Translations under genes and position numbers: made by a program
Assembly: GCF_963678635.1 (NCBI RefSeq)
Contig: NC_087063.1
Span: 1 to 64,000 of the forward strand
Length of the DNA stretch: 64,000 nucleotides
Direction of reading: 5' to 3'
From: Symsagittifera roscoffensis
Taxonomy: Eukaryota; Xenacoelomorpha; Acoela; Convolutidae
Part shown: positions 33,070 to 42,403 of the stretch, piece after piece
Position numbering within the stretch: the stretch's first letter is position 1
Layout: every line of letters begins with the position of its first letter
The notes under the pieces: model-generated
The model's database searches: none
Seen by the model: only the letters and a program-made list of their open reading frames with translations
What the model was told of the DNA's origin: nothing

Positions 33070-33466
33070 TTTTAACCCTTGTAAAGAAATCGGAGCGACT
33101 TCTCTGTGCAGTTCGTTTTCTGGGAATGACGCGTCTCGTTTTTCGTTTAAACGCCGTCGTTCTTTTCGGATGACTTTTCCGAGATCTACTTCCTCCTCCT
33201 ACTTGCTTTTTGATTGTTTTTCTTACGGTGCTTTTGAGTGCCTGCTTAGGACTTTTTCTTTTTGTTGCAACTTCTATCAGTTCTGGAGCTGCCTGAAGAA
33301 GTAGTTCTTTTCCGATTTTTTTAGCCGCGGGTATCACAAATTTTCGAGCCAGTGGAAGTGCGACTCTTCCTATTCCCAAGGCTAATGCACCGAAGCCACT
33401 GCCTCGTTGTCTATAATGCCCCGAGAAATGTGGTAGGTTTGCTTGGTTGTGGTAATATGAATCCAT
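33059..33466 (-). CDS. Basic core/membrane-active protein (pX/pVI-like)
   Basis: ATG at 33466 (an upstream TTG in frame is not credible). The protein has a Gly/Ala-rich amphipathic stretch (GFGALALGIGRVALPLARKF) followed by a strongly Lys/Arg-rich C-terminus. Polintons and adintoviruses encode such a protein between penton and hexon genes, comparable to adenovirus core pX and the membrane-active segment of pVI. It overlaps the start of the capsid gene by 11 nt and follows the penton-like gene by a few bases. Intact. Confidence 0.75.
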   Translation of the reverse strand: MDSYYHNQANLPHFSGHYRQRGSGFGALALGIGRVALPLARKFVIPAAKKIGKELLLQAAPELIEVATKRKSPKQALKSTVRKTIKKQVGGGSRSRKSHPKRTTAFKRKTRRVIPRKRTAQRSRSDFFTRVKNDF

Positions 33467-33471
33467 TTTGA

Positions 33472-34364
33472 TCAATCGCTAAACTTTTGAAATTTCAAAG
33501 TCAGAACAACTTTTCCCCCTACAGCGAAAGGAACAAGTCCTCCAGTTTCTGTGCGCAAGTTCACAGAAATATTGGAAATATTATTGACCAAAAGTTTTTT
33601 AAAATCCAAATTACTAAACACTTTACGATGATTCGGTTCAATTGTACATGCGTAACCGTTTTTCACTCGACGATTTGTATCAATGACTCGTGAAAGGGGT
33701 GCTTTTGTGTCTCCGACTATTTGATAATGAATTATGTCCAGATAAATAAACATAAGCTGAGTACCAGCGCATACATCAACGGGATAGTCAGCAATAAGAT
33801 CTTGGGTGGAGAATGTGCTATGTTTCGTGCTTCCTTGTTTGTAACCTATATGATAACCAGTTCCATCTCTGACGCCTTTGAATCCAAGTAGACTAGGAAT
33901 TTGCGGCTTGAAAAAGTTATACCTTCCCAATAATGCAGCCATAAGGAAAGATGTTTGGTTATTGGATCTATTACGTAATCCAATTTCTCTAATTCTGTCT
34001 TTCGACGAATCTCGTCCAGTATTTGATCAATGCTCGTATATTCTCCTTTTGTTATTTTTGCTGTTTCTCCAAGGTAAGGTCTGGAGATCTTGTCTTTCTC
34101 AACTTTCATGCTTGCTATAACCCGATCATTTTTGTAGTACACAATGTTGTTGTCAGTTACGTTGTTTATCTGAGTAGGGAAGGTAATTTCTGTAACTGCT
34201 ACTCTCCATTCACCTTGCAAATTTATTTCTTCACTCAGGAGAATTTTGAAGTTGGCCAGAGTGTTATCTTTAAAAACGTTCATTGATGCAGATGAAACTA
34301 GGGTAATTGTGAAGGAAGGGGGAACATTATGGGTGAAAAGGCTGTCGGAAGTGCCCTCAGTCAT
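33472..34364 (-). pseudogene. Penton-like minor capsid protein (frameshifted)
   Basis: ATG at 34364, overlapping the integrase stop by 8 nt. The N-terminal half contains FTITLVSSASMNVF, NTLANFKILL and GEWRVAVTEITFP, the usual opening of the Polinton penton/minor capsid. A frameshift near 33930 moves the rest to another frame that runs to 33472 (VVLTLKFQKFSD). This is the single-jelly-roll vertex protein of the capsid. Non-functional as read, unless the indel is an assembly error. Confidence 0.85.
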
Positions 34365-35577
34365 GATTGTCCTTCTCCAGAACGCGAATCAGTTCAGACT
34401 CGTAAAATTTTCCCTCAATCGGTTCTCTGTTAGAATCAATCAAATTGTATGTTGGGGGATTTCGTGTTGGTATGTCAAAAACTTCAAACACTTCATCGGT
34501 GAACGATTGTTTGTAACCCTTGCGAAAACGTATGTCTACTTTGGCAAGTCTAACATAATCACCAACATAAAGCTTTGGACGTCGAACTAACTTCAAAAAC
34601 TGTTCTGCTCTTAATGAAATCAGGCGAGGAACATCTTTTTTAGTTACTTTATTTGGTGCAAGATTTGTGACACGATTTGTTCTCGAATTAATTGCATTGA
34701 CAAAATCTTGCAATTTGTCAATGTAAGAGTAAGTCCATTTATCCTCCAAGTACTTATAAATAAGATTTTTCAAGGAACGGATATTTCTCTCAGCGAATGC
34801 GGAATTTTTCTCGCTCCCTGTGCTATATGTGTTTATGCCTTTCTTTTTACATAATGCTTCGAAGGACCCTTTAAACTCTGTGCCCTTGTCCACCCATACT
34901 TTTTCCGGTTGTTCTGTCGTTATCATTAGTTTGAACGCTTCTGCTGTTGTAGTAGCATACTTCGATTTCAAGGGTTGCACTCTGAGATAGCGGGACATGC
35001 AGTCAACTGCAACAAGCAGATACTTAACATCATGATTGTACTGGGCAAGTTTATCAACAAAGGCCAGATCTAATGACCAGATTTCGTCGATATCGTAAAC
35101 TATGACCTTGAGTCGCGGCGTTTTTCGGATCACAGTTCAATATTTCGTGTAAGCAGGTTCAGTATGAAGGAAATGTTTAACTTTCTTTTGCGACAAATTG
35201 CTTGCTTTTATCAAGTTGTTCACACTACCAAATAACGCGGGACCTTTGTCACTGTATTTAGTTTTCAACAATTTTTCTTCAATCTTGGTAATTTTCCCAT
35301 TGTTTCGTTTGCGCCTTCGTCTTTTCTGACGTTGGAGAATCTGAATCGTTATGGGGCGTTCCGTATGAGTCAGAGCCTTCTTCTGACTCTTTTTCACGTT
35401 TTTGGTTTTGGGTTTTTCTATTACCGCTGAGACTTTTTCGTTTGTGTTTTTTACTTCTCTTAAGGTTTGCACTACTTTTTGACTGCCAAGTGGGCGACAT
35501 TGAGCGGGTTCTTGAGAGTCCGGGTTCTCGTTTCTCTTGAGCGTTAATAGGCGCTGACTGAACCGCGTGTTTGGCAT
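34357..35577 (-). pseudogene. INT: Polinton retroviral-type integrase (one in-frame stop)
   Basis: The frame opens at ATG 35577 with a basic low-complexity part, then the conserved N-terminal region (SDKGPALFGSVNNLIKA, KVKHFLHTEPAY). A TGA at 35137-35139 precedes the rve catalytic core, with Asp in WSLDLAF, Asp in VWVDKGTEF and Glu in NSAFAERNIRSL. The C-terminus has the SH3/chromo-like GDYVRLAK. It would insert the element. The basic part before residue ~105 overlaps the next upstream gene in another frame, so the native start may be near 35280. Confidence 0.85.
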
Positions 35578-36139
35578 TTTGATTTATTACCAGGTTTTCA
35601 TTCAAGTTGAGAGCGGTTAAAATGTTAATGAACGCCGGATTGTGTAATTTTTTCGTTGTTTGTTGTATGTCGTATAAAAATATTGTAGTTTTAAGTCCTG
35701 TTGGTACTTTATCTACATATATCACCTCATTGTCACGGTTTATGGTTACTCTTTCTGAATTTTCTATGATTTCAAGTACGGTTTTTGCTCTAACAAATTT
35801 TTTGTCTTCTAAAACTTGTAACTGTGCTAAAATGCTTTCGGTCTGTCTATTGTGTTTCTTTTCTAGTATTTCGTCTTTAACACGTTCGACCGGTACTTCT
35901 TCATCGTCCGTTAACAGTTTAAGCTGTTCTTGATGGGGCTCAACATTATCCGTAAATGTTTCCTTCGTTGCAGTAGTCTTACTAGTTTGTGGAGGTAATT
36001 GGGGTCTAAGCCGGTTAAGATAGGACAGTTGAGCATTTTTATGTTTAATATTATTATCATGAAGAACACGTGCAGCATGTGGCTGCTCTTTAACATATAA
36101 GTGTTTCGGAATTAAAATGCATTCTTCAGCAGTCATCAT
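35279..36139 (-). CDS. Polinton basic/charged protein of unknown role
   Basis: ATG at 36139 shares its A with the TAA of the ATPase gene (TAATG). About 286 residues: an N-terminal globular half (LIPKHLYVKEQPHAA) with a central segment around VIYVDKVPTGLKTTIFLYDIQQ, and a C-terminal disordered half rich in Lys, Arg, Ser and Glu. Proteins of this layout sit between integrase and ATPase in other Polintons, but no activity is known to me. It may be frameshifted into the integrase frame at its 3' end. Confidence 0.6.
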   Translation of the reverse strand: MMTAEECILIPKHLYVKEQPHAARVLHDNNIKHKNAQLSYLNRLRPQLPPQTSKTTATKETFTDNVEPHQEQLKLLTDDEEVPVERVKDEILEKKHNRQTESILAQLQVLEDKKFVRAKTVLEIIENSERVTINRDNEVIYVDKVPTGLKTTIFLYDIQQTTKKLHNPAFINILTALNLNENLVINQNAKHAVQSAPINAQEKREPGLSRTRSMSPTWQSKSSANLKRSKKHKRKSLSGNRKTQNQKREKESEEGSDSYGTPHNDSDSPTSEKTKAQTKQWENYQD

Positions 36140-37095
36140 TAAGTTGTGAGGTACTTGAAACAAAAATAAAGTATTTGTGGAACTAAATGGAAGCCTTCTT
36201 TACTCAAAATAATCGCACGTTTTTTGACAACACTGGTTTTTGGAGTTATTAAGTATTTGTATGCTGTCTCGAATCGTTCGATGTTTGCGATTTTAACGGG
36301 TACGTTTCCATTGACTACATTGAGCAAACATTCACAAATAAGTGTTATGATCTCACGATTTGAAGTTTTTCTAATTAATCTTCTGAGCTGGTCAGGTTTC
36401 AGTTGTACCATATGCCGCAGAATAGATAAGTTTTTCTTTTTCATTTGTGATTGGAGTAGTTTCTGCTTCAGATAAGGGTAAATAAAAAAAACTGTTGGCC
36501 CAGGTGGTGTGATATTTGAACAATATCTCAAACAATCTGATGTACGGGGGTCCAAGTCGATTAGAAGATGTCCAAAAGAGTCTCTGGTAGCTAATTCGTA
36601 ACAGTTTCTCAAAAATTTTGATACATTCAATTGTCTTCCTAAAAGATCTAGTTGCTGAACGTCGCGAGGCGATTTGAACAGAATGATGTGTGAAGTGTTC
36701 AAATCAATCGTACGCGACCATCGACTTTGTTGAAACAAGTTATGCTTAACATATATTACATCTATCCCTCTATGTCTACCCGCTGTCGCTAACCTAACAA
36801 ATTCCTTGTCATTATAGATGTCTTCACATGAATCATCGAAAACTAGAAGAACATTTTCTAATTTTCTCACAGATTCGAATCCGTCGAATTTCATGAACTC
36901 CACATACACTTCGCGAGAAGACACTTTTACTGAGAATGCAGGTTGCATCTCTTTGTAAAGATATAGAACGGATCCAAATTTAGGATAAAAAGTATTTCCC
37001 ATCAGAAGTTTCAAAATTAACTCAGTTTTCCCGGATCCTGAAGGTCCCACTATCGCCATAAAAATTCTTGTCGAAGTATCAATCACTTTATTCAT
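36139..37095 (-). CDS. Packaging ATPase (FtsK/HerA type) fused to a C-terminal Polinton domain
   Basis: ATG at 37095 overlaps the stop of the small membrane protein gene (ATGA). Walker A GPSGSGKT is at about residues 17-24, Walker B is VLLVFDDSCED, and the sensor region AGRHRGIDVIYVKHN has the order of Polinton genome-packaging ATPases. After about residue 215 a second module (RHMVQLKPDQLRRLI...ICECLLNVVNGNVP) resembles the small protein encoded as a separate ORF in many Polintons. Here the two form one frame. The role is pumping DNA into capsids. Intact. Confidence 0.88.
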   Translation of the reverse strand: MNKVIDTSTRIFMAIVGPSGSGKTELILKLLMGNTFYPKFGSVLYLYKEMQPAFSVKVSSREVYVEFMKFDGFESVRKLENVLLVFDDSCEDIYNDKEFVRLATAGRHRGIDVIYVKHNLFQQSRWSRTIDLNTSHIILFKSPRDVQQLDLLGRQLNVSKFLRNCYELATRDSFGHLLIDLDPRTSDCLRYCSNITPPGPTVFFIYPYLKQKLLQSQMKKKNLSILRHMVQLKPDQLRRLIRKTSNREIITLICECLLNVVNGNVPVKIANIERFETAYKYLITPKTSVVKKRAIILSKEGFHLVPQILYFCFKYLTT

Positions 37096-37377
37096 ATTCT
37101 TGGATTTGGTAGTACGTAACCAACCAAGCCTGATAAAATCGAGAACCAAACTGACGTTTCTTCGCAACTTAATTTAGTGAAAGAAAGTTTGAGAATGCAG
37201 AAAAGTAGTAAAATTAGAATTACTACCATTTGCGCAACAAAAACTTCTTCAGACCTTGGCAAAGTTACATTGTTACAAAACCTCCATGATTTTTTTTTCA
37301 CTGTTTGTCTCGTTATAAACAAACTCTGTTACTAATGTTGCGTCAGGTTCATCTACTGCTGTTGTTGCTTTTGACAT
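37092..37377 (-). pseudogene. Small single-pass membrane protein (frameshifted)
   Basis: From ATG 37377 the frame encodes a short polar N-terminus, then a shift at a run of nine A's near 37290 leads into FVAQMVVILILLLFCILKL, a clear transmembrane segment, and a short tail whose TGA overlaps the ATPase ATG. The coupling of stop and start supports it as a real gene. Function unknown. Confidence 0.5.
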
Positions 37378-37449
37378 TTGAGAAACTATTTATTCTACAG
37401 ACTGTGTTAGACTTTTTCTCTCTGTGAATGAAGCTTGTAAAAAATTAAA

Positions 37450-37954
37450 TTACTTTTGAGAACAGTAAAAAATTTCATAACGTGTGAAATCTCTATCATT
37501 TATGTCATGCATTTCTAAAAAAAAGTTTGCTGGGATATTTGCAGTTTTTTTGTAGTACATTATTTTCTTCACAGTATCCTCTTTCACAATCGTCTTAATC
37601 TCATCTGGCAATTCACTGCTGTTTAGATCCATCTGAACTCCTGGCTGACGTTTGGGTACTAAGACTAGTTCGGGAAGATATACTCCTCGCTTGCTGGCTA
37701 ACATTTCTGATAAACTTGAATCTCTGGAAGTATACAAATTGATCAATAACTGGAAAAAACCTCTTCAACGTAGACAACTCTTCTTCGGAAATTATTATTT
37801 GCTCCTTCCTCTGAACAATTTGGCCACTGCAATCAATACGCTCTATTCTCGTTAATGAAATTTTAATATCACCCTCTGGAGTCATCCACGCACAAAGCAT
37901 TGAATTTGGTGATAGGTATGTCTCCACTTTCGCTGATCTCTCGCTGTTGTTCAT
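37450..37954 (-). pseudogene. Unknown Polinton protein, possibly PC4-like (frameshifted)
   Basis: ATG at 37954. It contains GDIKISLTRIERI, a turn, then QIIISEEELSTLKRFFP, an arrangement like the PC4 strand-turn-'I.IS..E...L' element also seen in the nested unit's gene. Near 37735 the frame shifts, and a second part (VYLPELVLVPKRQ to a stop at 37450) follows. It overlaps the exonuclease-like gene upstream by ~85 nt. The PC4 comparison is tentative. Confidence 0.5.
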
Positions 37955-38439
37955 TTTTCAACCAATCATAAAAAACCTTGGTTTTCTTCAGGGCACAATG
38001 ATTCCTGGAGTTGTAATGTGGAATATGTTTATTGCAACTTGGATAATTTTTAAAATATAAGTTTTCAACCCGAGGACAGCCCAAATCATCAAGGTTTTCA
38101 ATCTTTCGGTCCAAGTACTTGGCCAAAAATTCTGTCTTTTCTTTTCCTTTAGCGTAGAAAAAAGGCACCGGGATTTCTCAGCACAAAACTCTGAAGTATT
38201 TGATTCAAGTTTATATAAAGATAATCACCGTTTTCCCAATGGAGACCGTGTAAATAATTTGTTAACCAGTTATAAGCTTTTTGTTCAAGCTTTGGTAGTA
38301 TATTGAAATTCACTGGAGGTAGGAAAATGAGTCGATCGCTGTAGTCTGAAGTTGTTATTGCTAATTCTTTAACCACAAAGGCGTTTTTCTTGTAACAAAA
38401 GCCTTCCACGTCAAGCACAACTGATCTCTCGCCTAGCAT
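37869..38439 (-). pseudogene. DEDD-like 3'-5' exonuclease candidate (frameshifted)
   Basis: ATG at 38439. It opens with VVLDVEGFCYKKN and FVVKELAI, which resembles an RNase-H-fold exonuclease motif I (DxE) and following strand. After a frameshift at a run of six A's near 38155 it continues with KGKEKTEFLAKYL, NLDDLGCPRVENL and HCALKKTKVFYDWL. This protein family is recurrent in Polinton-rich invertebrate genomes. Nuclease activity is inferred from the DxE and late His/Asp positions only. Confidence 0.55.
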
Positions 38440-38867
38440 TCTAGTAAATGATAATTTTCTGGTTTTTTCAACTTAATAAAAAGGCAGAACGCTATTCCAC
38501 TAAAATGTCCCAATAAGCTGTTATTACAGTTCCAGGGCAACATGTAACAGTACGTGGGACCCTGTTGATAAAATTCGTGTATAAATCCGGCCGCATCGTG
38601 CAAAATAGCGTGCAATCTTAAAATTTTGGAATTTTTCAAGTATTTGTCCAAGGAAGAGTTATCAATACCAATCAAGCCACCATAAGGTCTCAACTTAATT
38701 AAAATGTCGTAGTTAAGGTTATCAGAACTAACAAAAAACAGAGAACATGCAGCTAGAAAATAGTTGCGTCGGTTAGAATTATCAGGATAAGTTTGTTTCA
38801 AAGACGTATAAATTTCGTGAATTATTTTCAAATCAATAGGAGTTACTCTGCTTTTTTGCAATTTCAT
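38433..38867 (-). CDS. Unknown Polinton protein, 144 aa
   Basis: ATG at 38867; its end overlaps the next gene start by 7 nt. Distinctive motif LHDAAGFIHEF followed by GPTYCYMLP and LLGHFSGIAF. No membrane segment or known catalytic signature. Intact. Genes with this motif tend to lie near the end of Polintons, to my recollection. Function unknown. Confidence 0.6.
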   Translation of the reverse strand: MKLQKSRVTPIDLKIIHEIYTSLKQTYPDNSNRRNYFLAACSLFFVSSDNLNYDILIKLRPYGGLIGIDNSSLDKYLKNSKILRLHAILHDAAGFIHEFYQQGPTYCYMLPWNCNNSLLGHFSGIAFCLFIKLKKPENYHLLEC

Positions 38868-39378
38868 TATTTATTTTTTCCAACACCTCTCCAACCTGCT
38901 GAATTTCAAGCCAGTGGAAATAAAAGTGACCTTGCAAATACCATTTAGTCTCATTAAGATAACGGTGGTAAATAATTAAATAAACCACCGGAAGTTTTTT
39001 GTATTTTGATAGCTTGTTGAAACATAGACGGATTTTTCTCTCCAAGTCTTTATCAACCCTTTTTGAGGTAAAATCAAACGAATAGTCGAATACGTTTTCA
39101 TAATCAGCAAAATTCAAATCGCTCACAGTACCATACTGTTGTTTTGTAGAAATGCACCAAGAGATTTGTTGAAGCTCACTCAAATAAAATTGTTCTTTGA
39201 AAATTAACTCGTATTCTTTCTTTGAAATTTCCTTTGCCCTTTCGAGGAAGACGACGTAGCGTTCATTACAAAATTTGAAAAATGAGTTTTTTTTCGCGGT
39301 TGAAAACACTCTTAATTGTAAATGTTCATTATCAATATCTTCAGTACACCAAGTTCCCTCTAATTTCATTTTTCTCAT
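38833..39378 (-). CDS. Unknown Polinton protein, 181 aa
   Basis: ATG at 39378, overlapping the next gene by 35 nt. Charged and aromatic-rich with paired Cys/His-poor sequence; VVYLIIYHRYL forms one strand-like hydrophobic stretch. No domain is recognised. It is the outermost gene on this side, so the Polinton end must lie between it and the repeat at 39696. Confidence 0.55.
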   Translation of the reverse strand: MRKMKLEGTWCTEDIDNEHLQLRVFSTAKKNSFFKFCNERYVVFLERAKEISKKEYELIFKEQFYLSELQQISWCISTKQQYGTVSDLNFADYENVFDYSFDFTSKRVDKDLERKIRLCFNKLSKYKKLPVVYLIIYHRYLNETKWYLQGHFYFHWLEIQQVGEVLEKINNEIAKKQSNSY

Positions 39379-39695
39379 TTGTCAAATTTATCATTTGGTA
39401 TATTTTGCCCAGAAACGGCCGCCGCCTTTTGAGAGTAATTTCAATTTACTGCCTTTTCACCATAAAATTTAGGTCAAGTTAAGGAATTAGTTTACTGCTG
39501 CCAACAGTTAAGCTACGCTGCCAAATTGGCCGGCGCATTTTTATTATATACCATAAAAGCCAATTCCCCGTTCACTAACAAATTTCAACTAGGTCGAAAG
39601 TTCATTTGCCCGAAACAAATATAACAGTTAATATGATTCATATAATTAACCAGGACCAATAATTAGGACCCCAAAAATTGGAATTAGAAAGAATT
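39379..39695. other. Right flank of the Polinton; no TIR recognised
   Basis: Contains GC-richer spots (CGGCCGCCGCC, GGCCGGCGC) and no gene. An expected Polinton terminal repeat was not found by comparison with 22246-22570. Confidence 0.4.
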
Positions 39696-39904
39696 TTGTA
39701 TCGTGTCCCTTGTTGTTAAGCTAAAGTTAGCAAGATCCTAAGTAGGGGGTCTTCTGCTTTTTGGGTGGAAAATTTCTTTCGTTTACAAAATCCTAGGATA
39801 GGGGTCCTCCAAAAAAATAAGGACCCCTTTCCTAGGATTTTGCTTTACGCGAGGACCCCCCCTTAGGAAGGACCCCCCCCTTTAGGATCCGGGACACGAT
39901 ACAA
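39696..39904. repeat. Short inverted-repeat element (~209 bp)
   Basis: Perfect 14-bp terminal inverted repeats TTGTATCGTGTCCC (39696-39709) and its complement (39891-39904). The interior is unusual, with repeated AGGACCCC and CCTAGGAT blocks. It sits exactly between the Polinton and the second 1.1-kb repeat. A non-autonomous transposon is likely; no clear target duplication. Confidence 0.65.
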
Positions 39905-39932
39905 TACTACTTACATTTTATGACCCTTTTTC

Positions 39933-41053
39933 GAGTTTTTGAAATTAATTTGTTTATTAAGCTTTTTTTCTATTTACTCAAAGTACGGAATTGTGTAGAG
40001 GGATCTTTTGTGCATCGAGGCCAAACCGGACTTGTGAAACTTCTGCAATTTTGTGTTTTGCTTCAATTTTTTGTTTTCATATACGTTATTAGTTTGAATT
40101 CTCAGTTTTAGTTTATGTTCTTTGTTGATGTAGGAAAAAAGGCAATTTTATTGGAAAAAAAGCCTTCATATAATTTTGTTAGTATCAAAAAAATAGCCAA
40201 CAGTCAAAAAAGAGTCGATAAAGTCAAATAAAAACCAGATAAAGCAGACTGGATTTTCTGAAATATCTCCACTTTCGAATTTCAAAGAAATTAATATTTG
40301 GCACCCGTACTCAGGAGATTTTCTGTGCAACATCTGAAATTCTTTATTTCTTACATAAGTTGATTCTCAGATCCGAAATTCTTTTTTTCAGATTTTGATA
40401 AGAATTTACAAATTTCAGATCTGAAATTTGGATCTGTAATGAAAAATTTCAGATCTGAAATAACCTTGAAAAACAAATTTCAGATCTTGAAATCAGATCT
40501 GAGAAATCTTTTGTTAATTTATCATTTCTGCATTTCAAGTAAAAAATGGAATTTTTATTTTTTGATGGTTGTGCAATACACAATTATGTTTAGATTAACT
40601 AGCGGCCAGAAAAACTTAGCGCTTAAAAGATATTCACAAACATTTTTTTTCGAACTAAACTTCCTGTTCAACTGTGTTATAAAGTTTTTAAAAACTGTTA
40701 GAAGACCTGTAAAATGTATGAATTTCATGCGCTACTTATGCGTTGCAAAGGTTTATCCCATACTTGGGGAAATATTTTTTCGGCAGTCACCAATTTGAGA
40801 CTTTGCTGAGTACCTGCTAGTAGCTAGCAGATGCTAAACAAATTCAAAAATAGCAAAAATTGTTTCCGAATCCTTGATTTTTCAAATCTGAAATAACCGA
40901 GAAAAACTAAATTTTAAATCTGAAATTAGATCTGTAATAGATTTTTTCAGATCGGAAATAACCAAGAAAAAGAAAATTTCAGACCTGAAATTAGATCTGA
41001 AATAACCAATCCTCAAAGTATCCAAGCGTTATTTAAGCATTTCACAACCTATT
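39933..41053 (+). repeat. 1.1-kb repeat, copy 2 (CAGATCTG-rich)
   Basis: Direct-orientation counterpart of 21131-22245, sharing the palindrome clusters and central region with a few percent difference. After the shared end this copy continues into additional TTTCAGATCTGAAA sequence. Confidence 0.85.
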
Positions 41054-41724
41054 TCAGATCTGAAACTTAGAGCTGAAAAAGGTTCTTACAGGACTGTTTT
41101 AGAAAATTTTCTGGGTACGGGCCTCAAAGCTTGAATTACTGGAACAAAAGTCAAACCACGAAAAAAAGTAATTTTGAGCCTTAACAAATTTTAAGACTTT
41201 TCCTGGAAAAAAAATCATCGCGATCTATGTAAGAGTCTAAACTACGTTCACCGACTCTTATTTGTATGACAAGCACTTGTTCATTAGCTGCATTCGTCAA
41301 ATTGTATCACCAGAAATTTTTTTTCGTGGAGGTCAACCGGGTGCTATATGATTTCGGAGGGATCGCTCTCCAAAAACACGCGAACTTTCAGTCAAAACCT
41401 TTAAACAGTTCCCTAAAAACGACCCCTTGGATTGTATACACAAACATTTATCTGCGGCGTAAATAAACGTCAAAAAGGTGTTTTAAAAGAGCTCTCGGAA
41501 AATCAATTTGGTCGACTCAAGAAAAAGGTAATGAAACAACGTTTCCAAAAATTTGTTTAAAAATCCAATGGAACCTTGAGAAATTTCTACATCCACCCCT
41601 GATTGATCTACAATAAAAATTACTAATTACTACATTCGTTGACAGCAGGTTTAAAGGGGGCACAAGATACATTTTATGAGCCTTTTTCATCATGTTCACT
41701 TTATGTCAGTGTTCAAAAACTTAC
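41054..41724. other. Intron sequence with hAT-like MITE fragment
   Basis: Mostly unassigned. Bases 41490-41601 (GGAAAATCAATTTGGTCGACTC ... ending ATCCACCCCTG) are a 3' fragment of the MITE family of 42412-42810. No gene. Confidence 0.55.
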
Positions 41725-41946
41725 TCATCATTCCAAGTATCTTCACTTCACAAATGCGTATTTGGTTGTGAAATAAGGAGGCGAGGTCAAATCTAATTTC
41801 GATCTCATCACCGAACAAGTCACATCCAATGTAGGTCCACATTGCATGATGGCCGAATGTGAAGTTTCCGTCAGGACATTTTCGACACTCTTCCAAGCTC
41901 GCTTTGTCGCATACGAATACTTCGGCAACAAGAGGTTGCTCGTTTT
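41725..41946 (-). CDS. Modular lectin gene, exon 2 (fucolectin-type domain 1, second half)
   Basis: The acceptor TTTTTTTTTAG is before 41946 and a textbook donor GTAAGT after 41725; phase 1 at both ends; 222 nt. It encodes AEVFVCDKASLEECRKCPDG, WTYIGCDLFG and the closing strand IRICEVKILG, which fits the second half of a fucolectin/tachylectin (F5/8C-like) domain ('C....C ... i.C...g ... LtLCEVev.G'). The next exon in the gene is 23.4 kb away. Confidence 0.82.
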
Positions 41947-42403
41947 CTAAAAAAAAACGCATCAATTTAATGTCGCCCCCTAGCACGCTTTAGGGAGAAG
42001 GAATTTGACTACTTTGAAACGCCGACTGAGTTGATCTCTTAAAACGTGTAGCTTCCAAATTATAGTTTCTAACTTGAATTTTTCAGCCAATCAGAGACGA
42101 GTATTTCCCATGCAGCGCTAAGCAATATTTATCAAAAATAAATGGTGGTGTGAAGGATCTTTTTTTTTCAACTTGGAGGGGATGCTAACTTGGTCCAAAA
42201 ATCAACCCAGGAAGTTGTAACATTTTCCATTGTAATTTCGTAGAAAAAAAAGCCAATTAATTCCTAGTCGTGGATTCAATTTTTCGTCGACTTATGTGAT
42301 TTTGCAAGCTAGTCTAGCGGAAACACTTAAAACCGGTGGCGTCCTCCTGATGGATGGACCGACTGGTGGAAATTTTTTTCAGTTATTTTCAGCCAATCAC
42401 TGT
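41947..42403 (-). other. Intron sequence between exons 1 and 2
   Basis: No feature seen until the MITE that begins at 42412. Confidence 0.5.

Larger units (their letters stand above)
22571..39378 (-). mobile_element. Decayed Polinton/Maverick (adintovirus-like) element
   Basis: The hallmark set is present: family-B DNA polymerase, retroviral-type integrase, FtsK/HerA-type packaging ATPase, adenain-like cysteine protease, double-jelly-roll major capsid, penton-like minor capsid and an adenovirus pX/pVI-like basic protein, all on the minus strand with overlapping ends. The limits given are gene limits; terminal repeats were not found. Single stops and frameshifts break most of the large genes. 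A separate inverted-repeat-bounded unit (27831-31416) interrupts it. It lies in a host-gene intron, co-oriented with the host gene. Confidence 0.92.

Noticed and set aside
21131-41053. The two 1.1-kb direct repeats as LTRs of one giant element
   Set aside because: No TG...CA ends, primer site or polypurine tract; the outer boundaries drift and palindrome clusters do not resemble LTRs.
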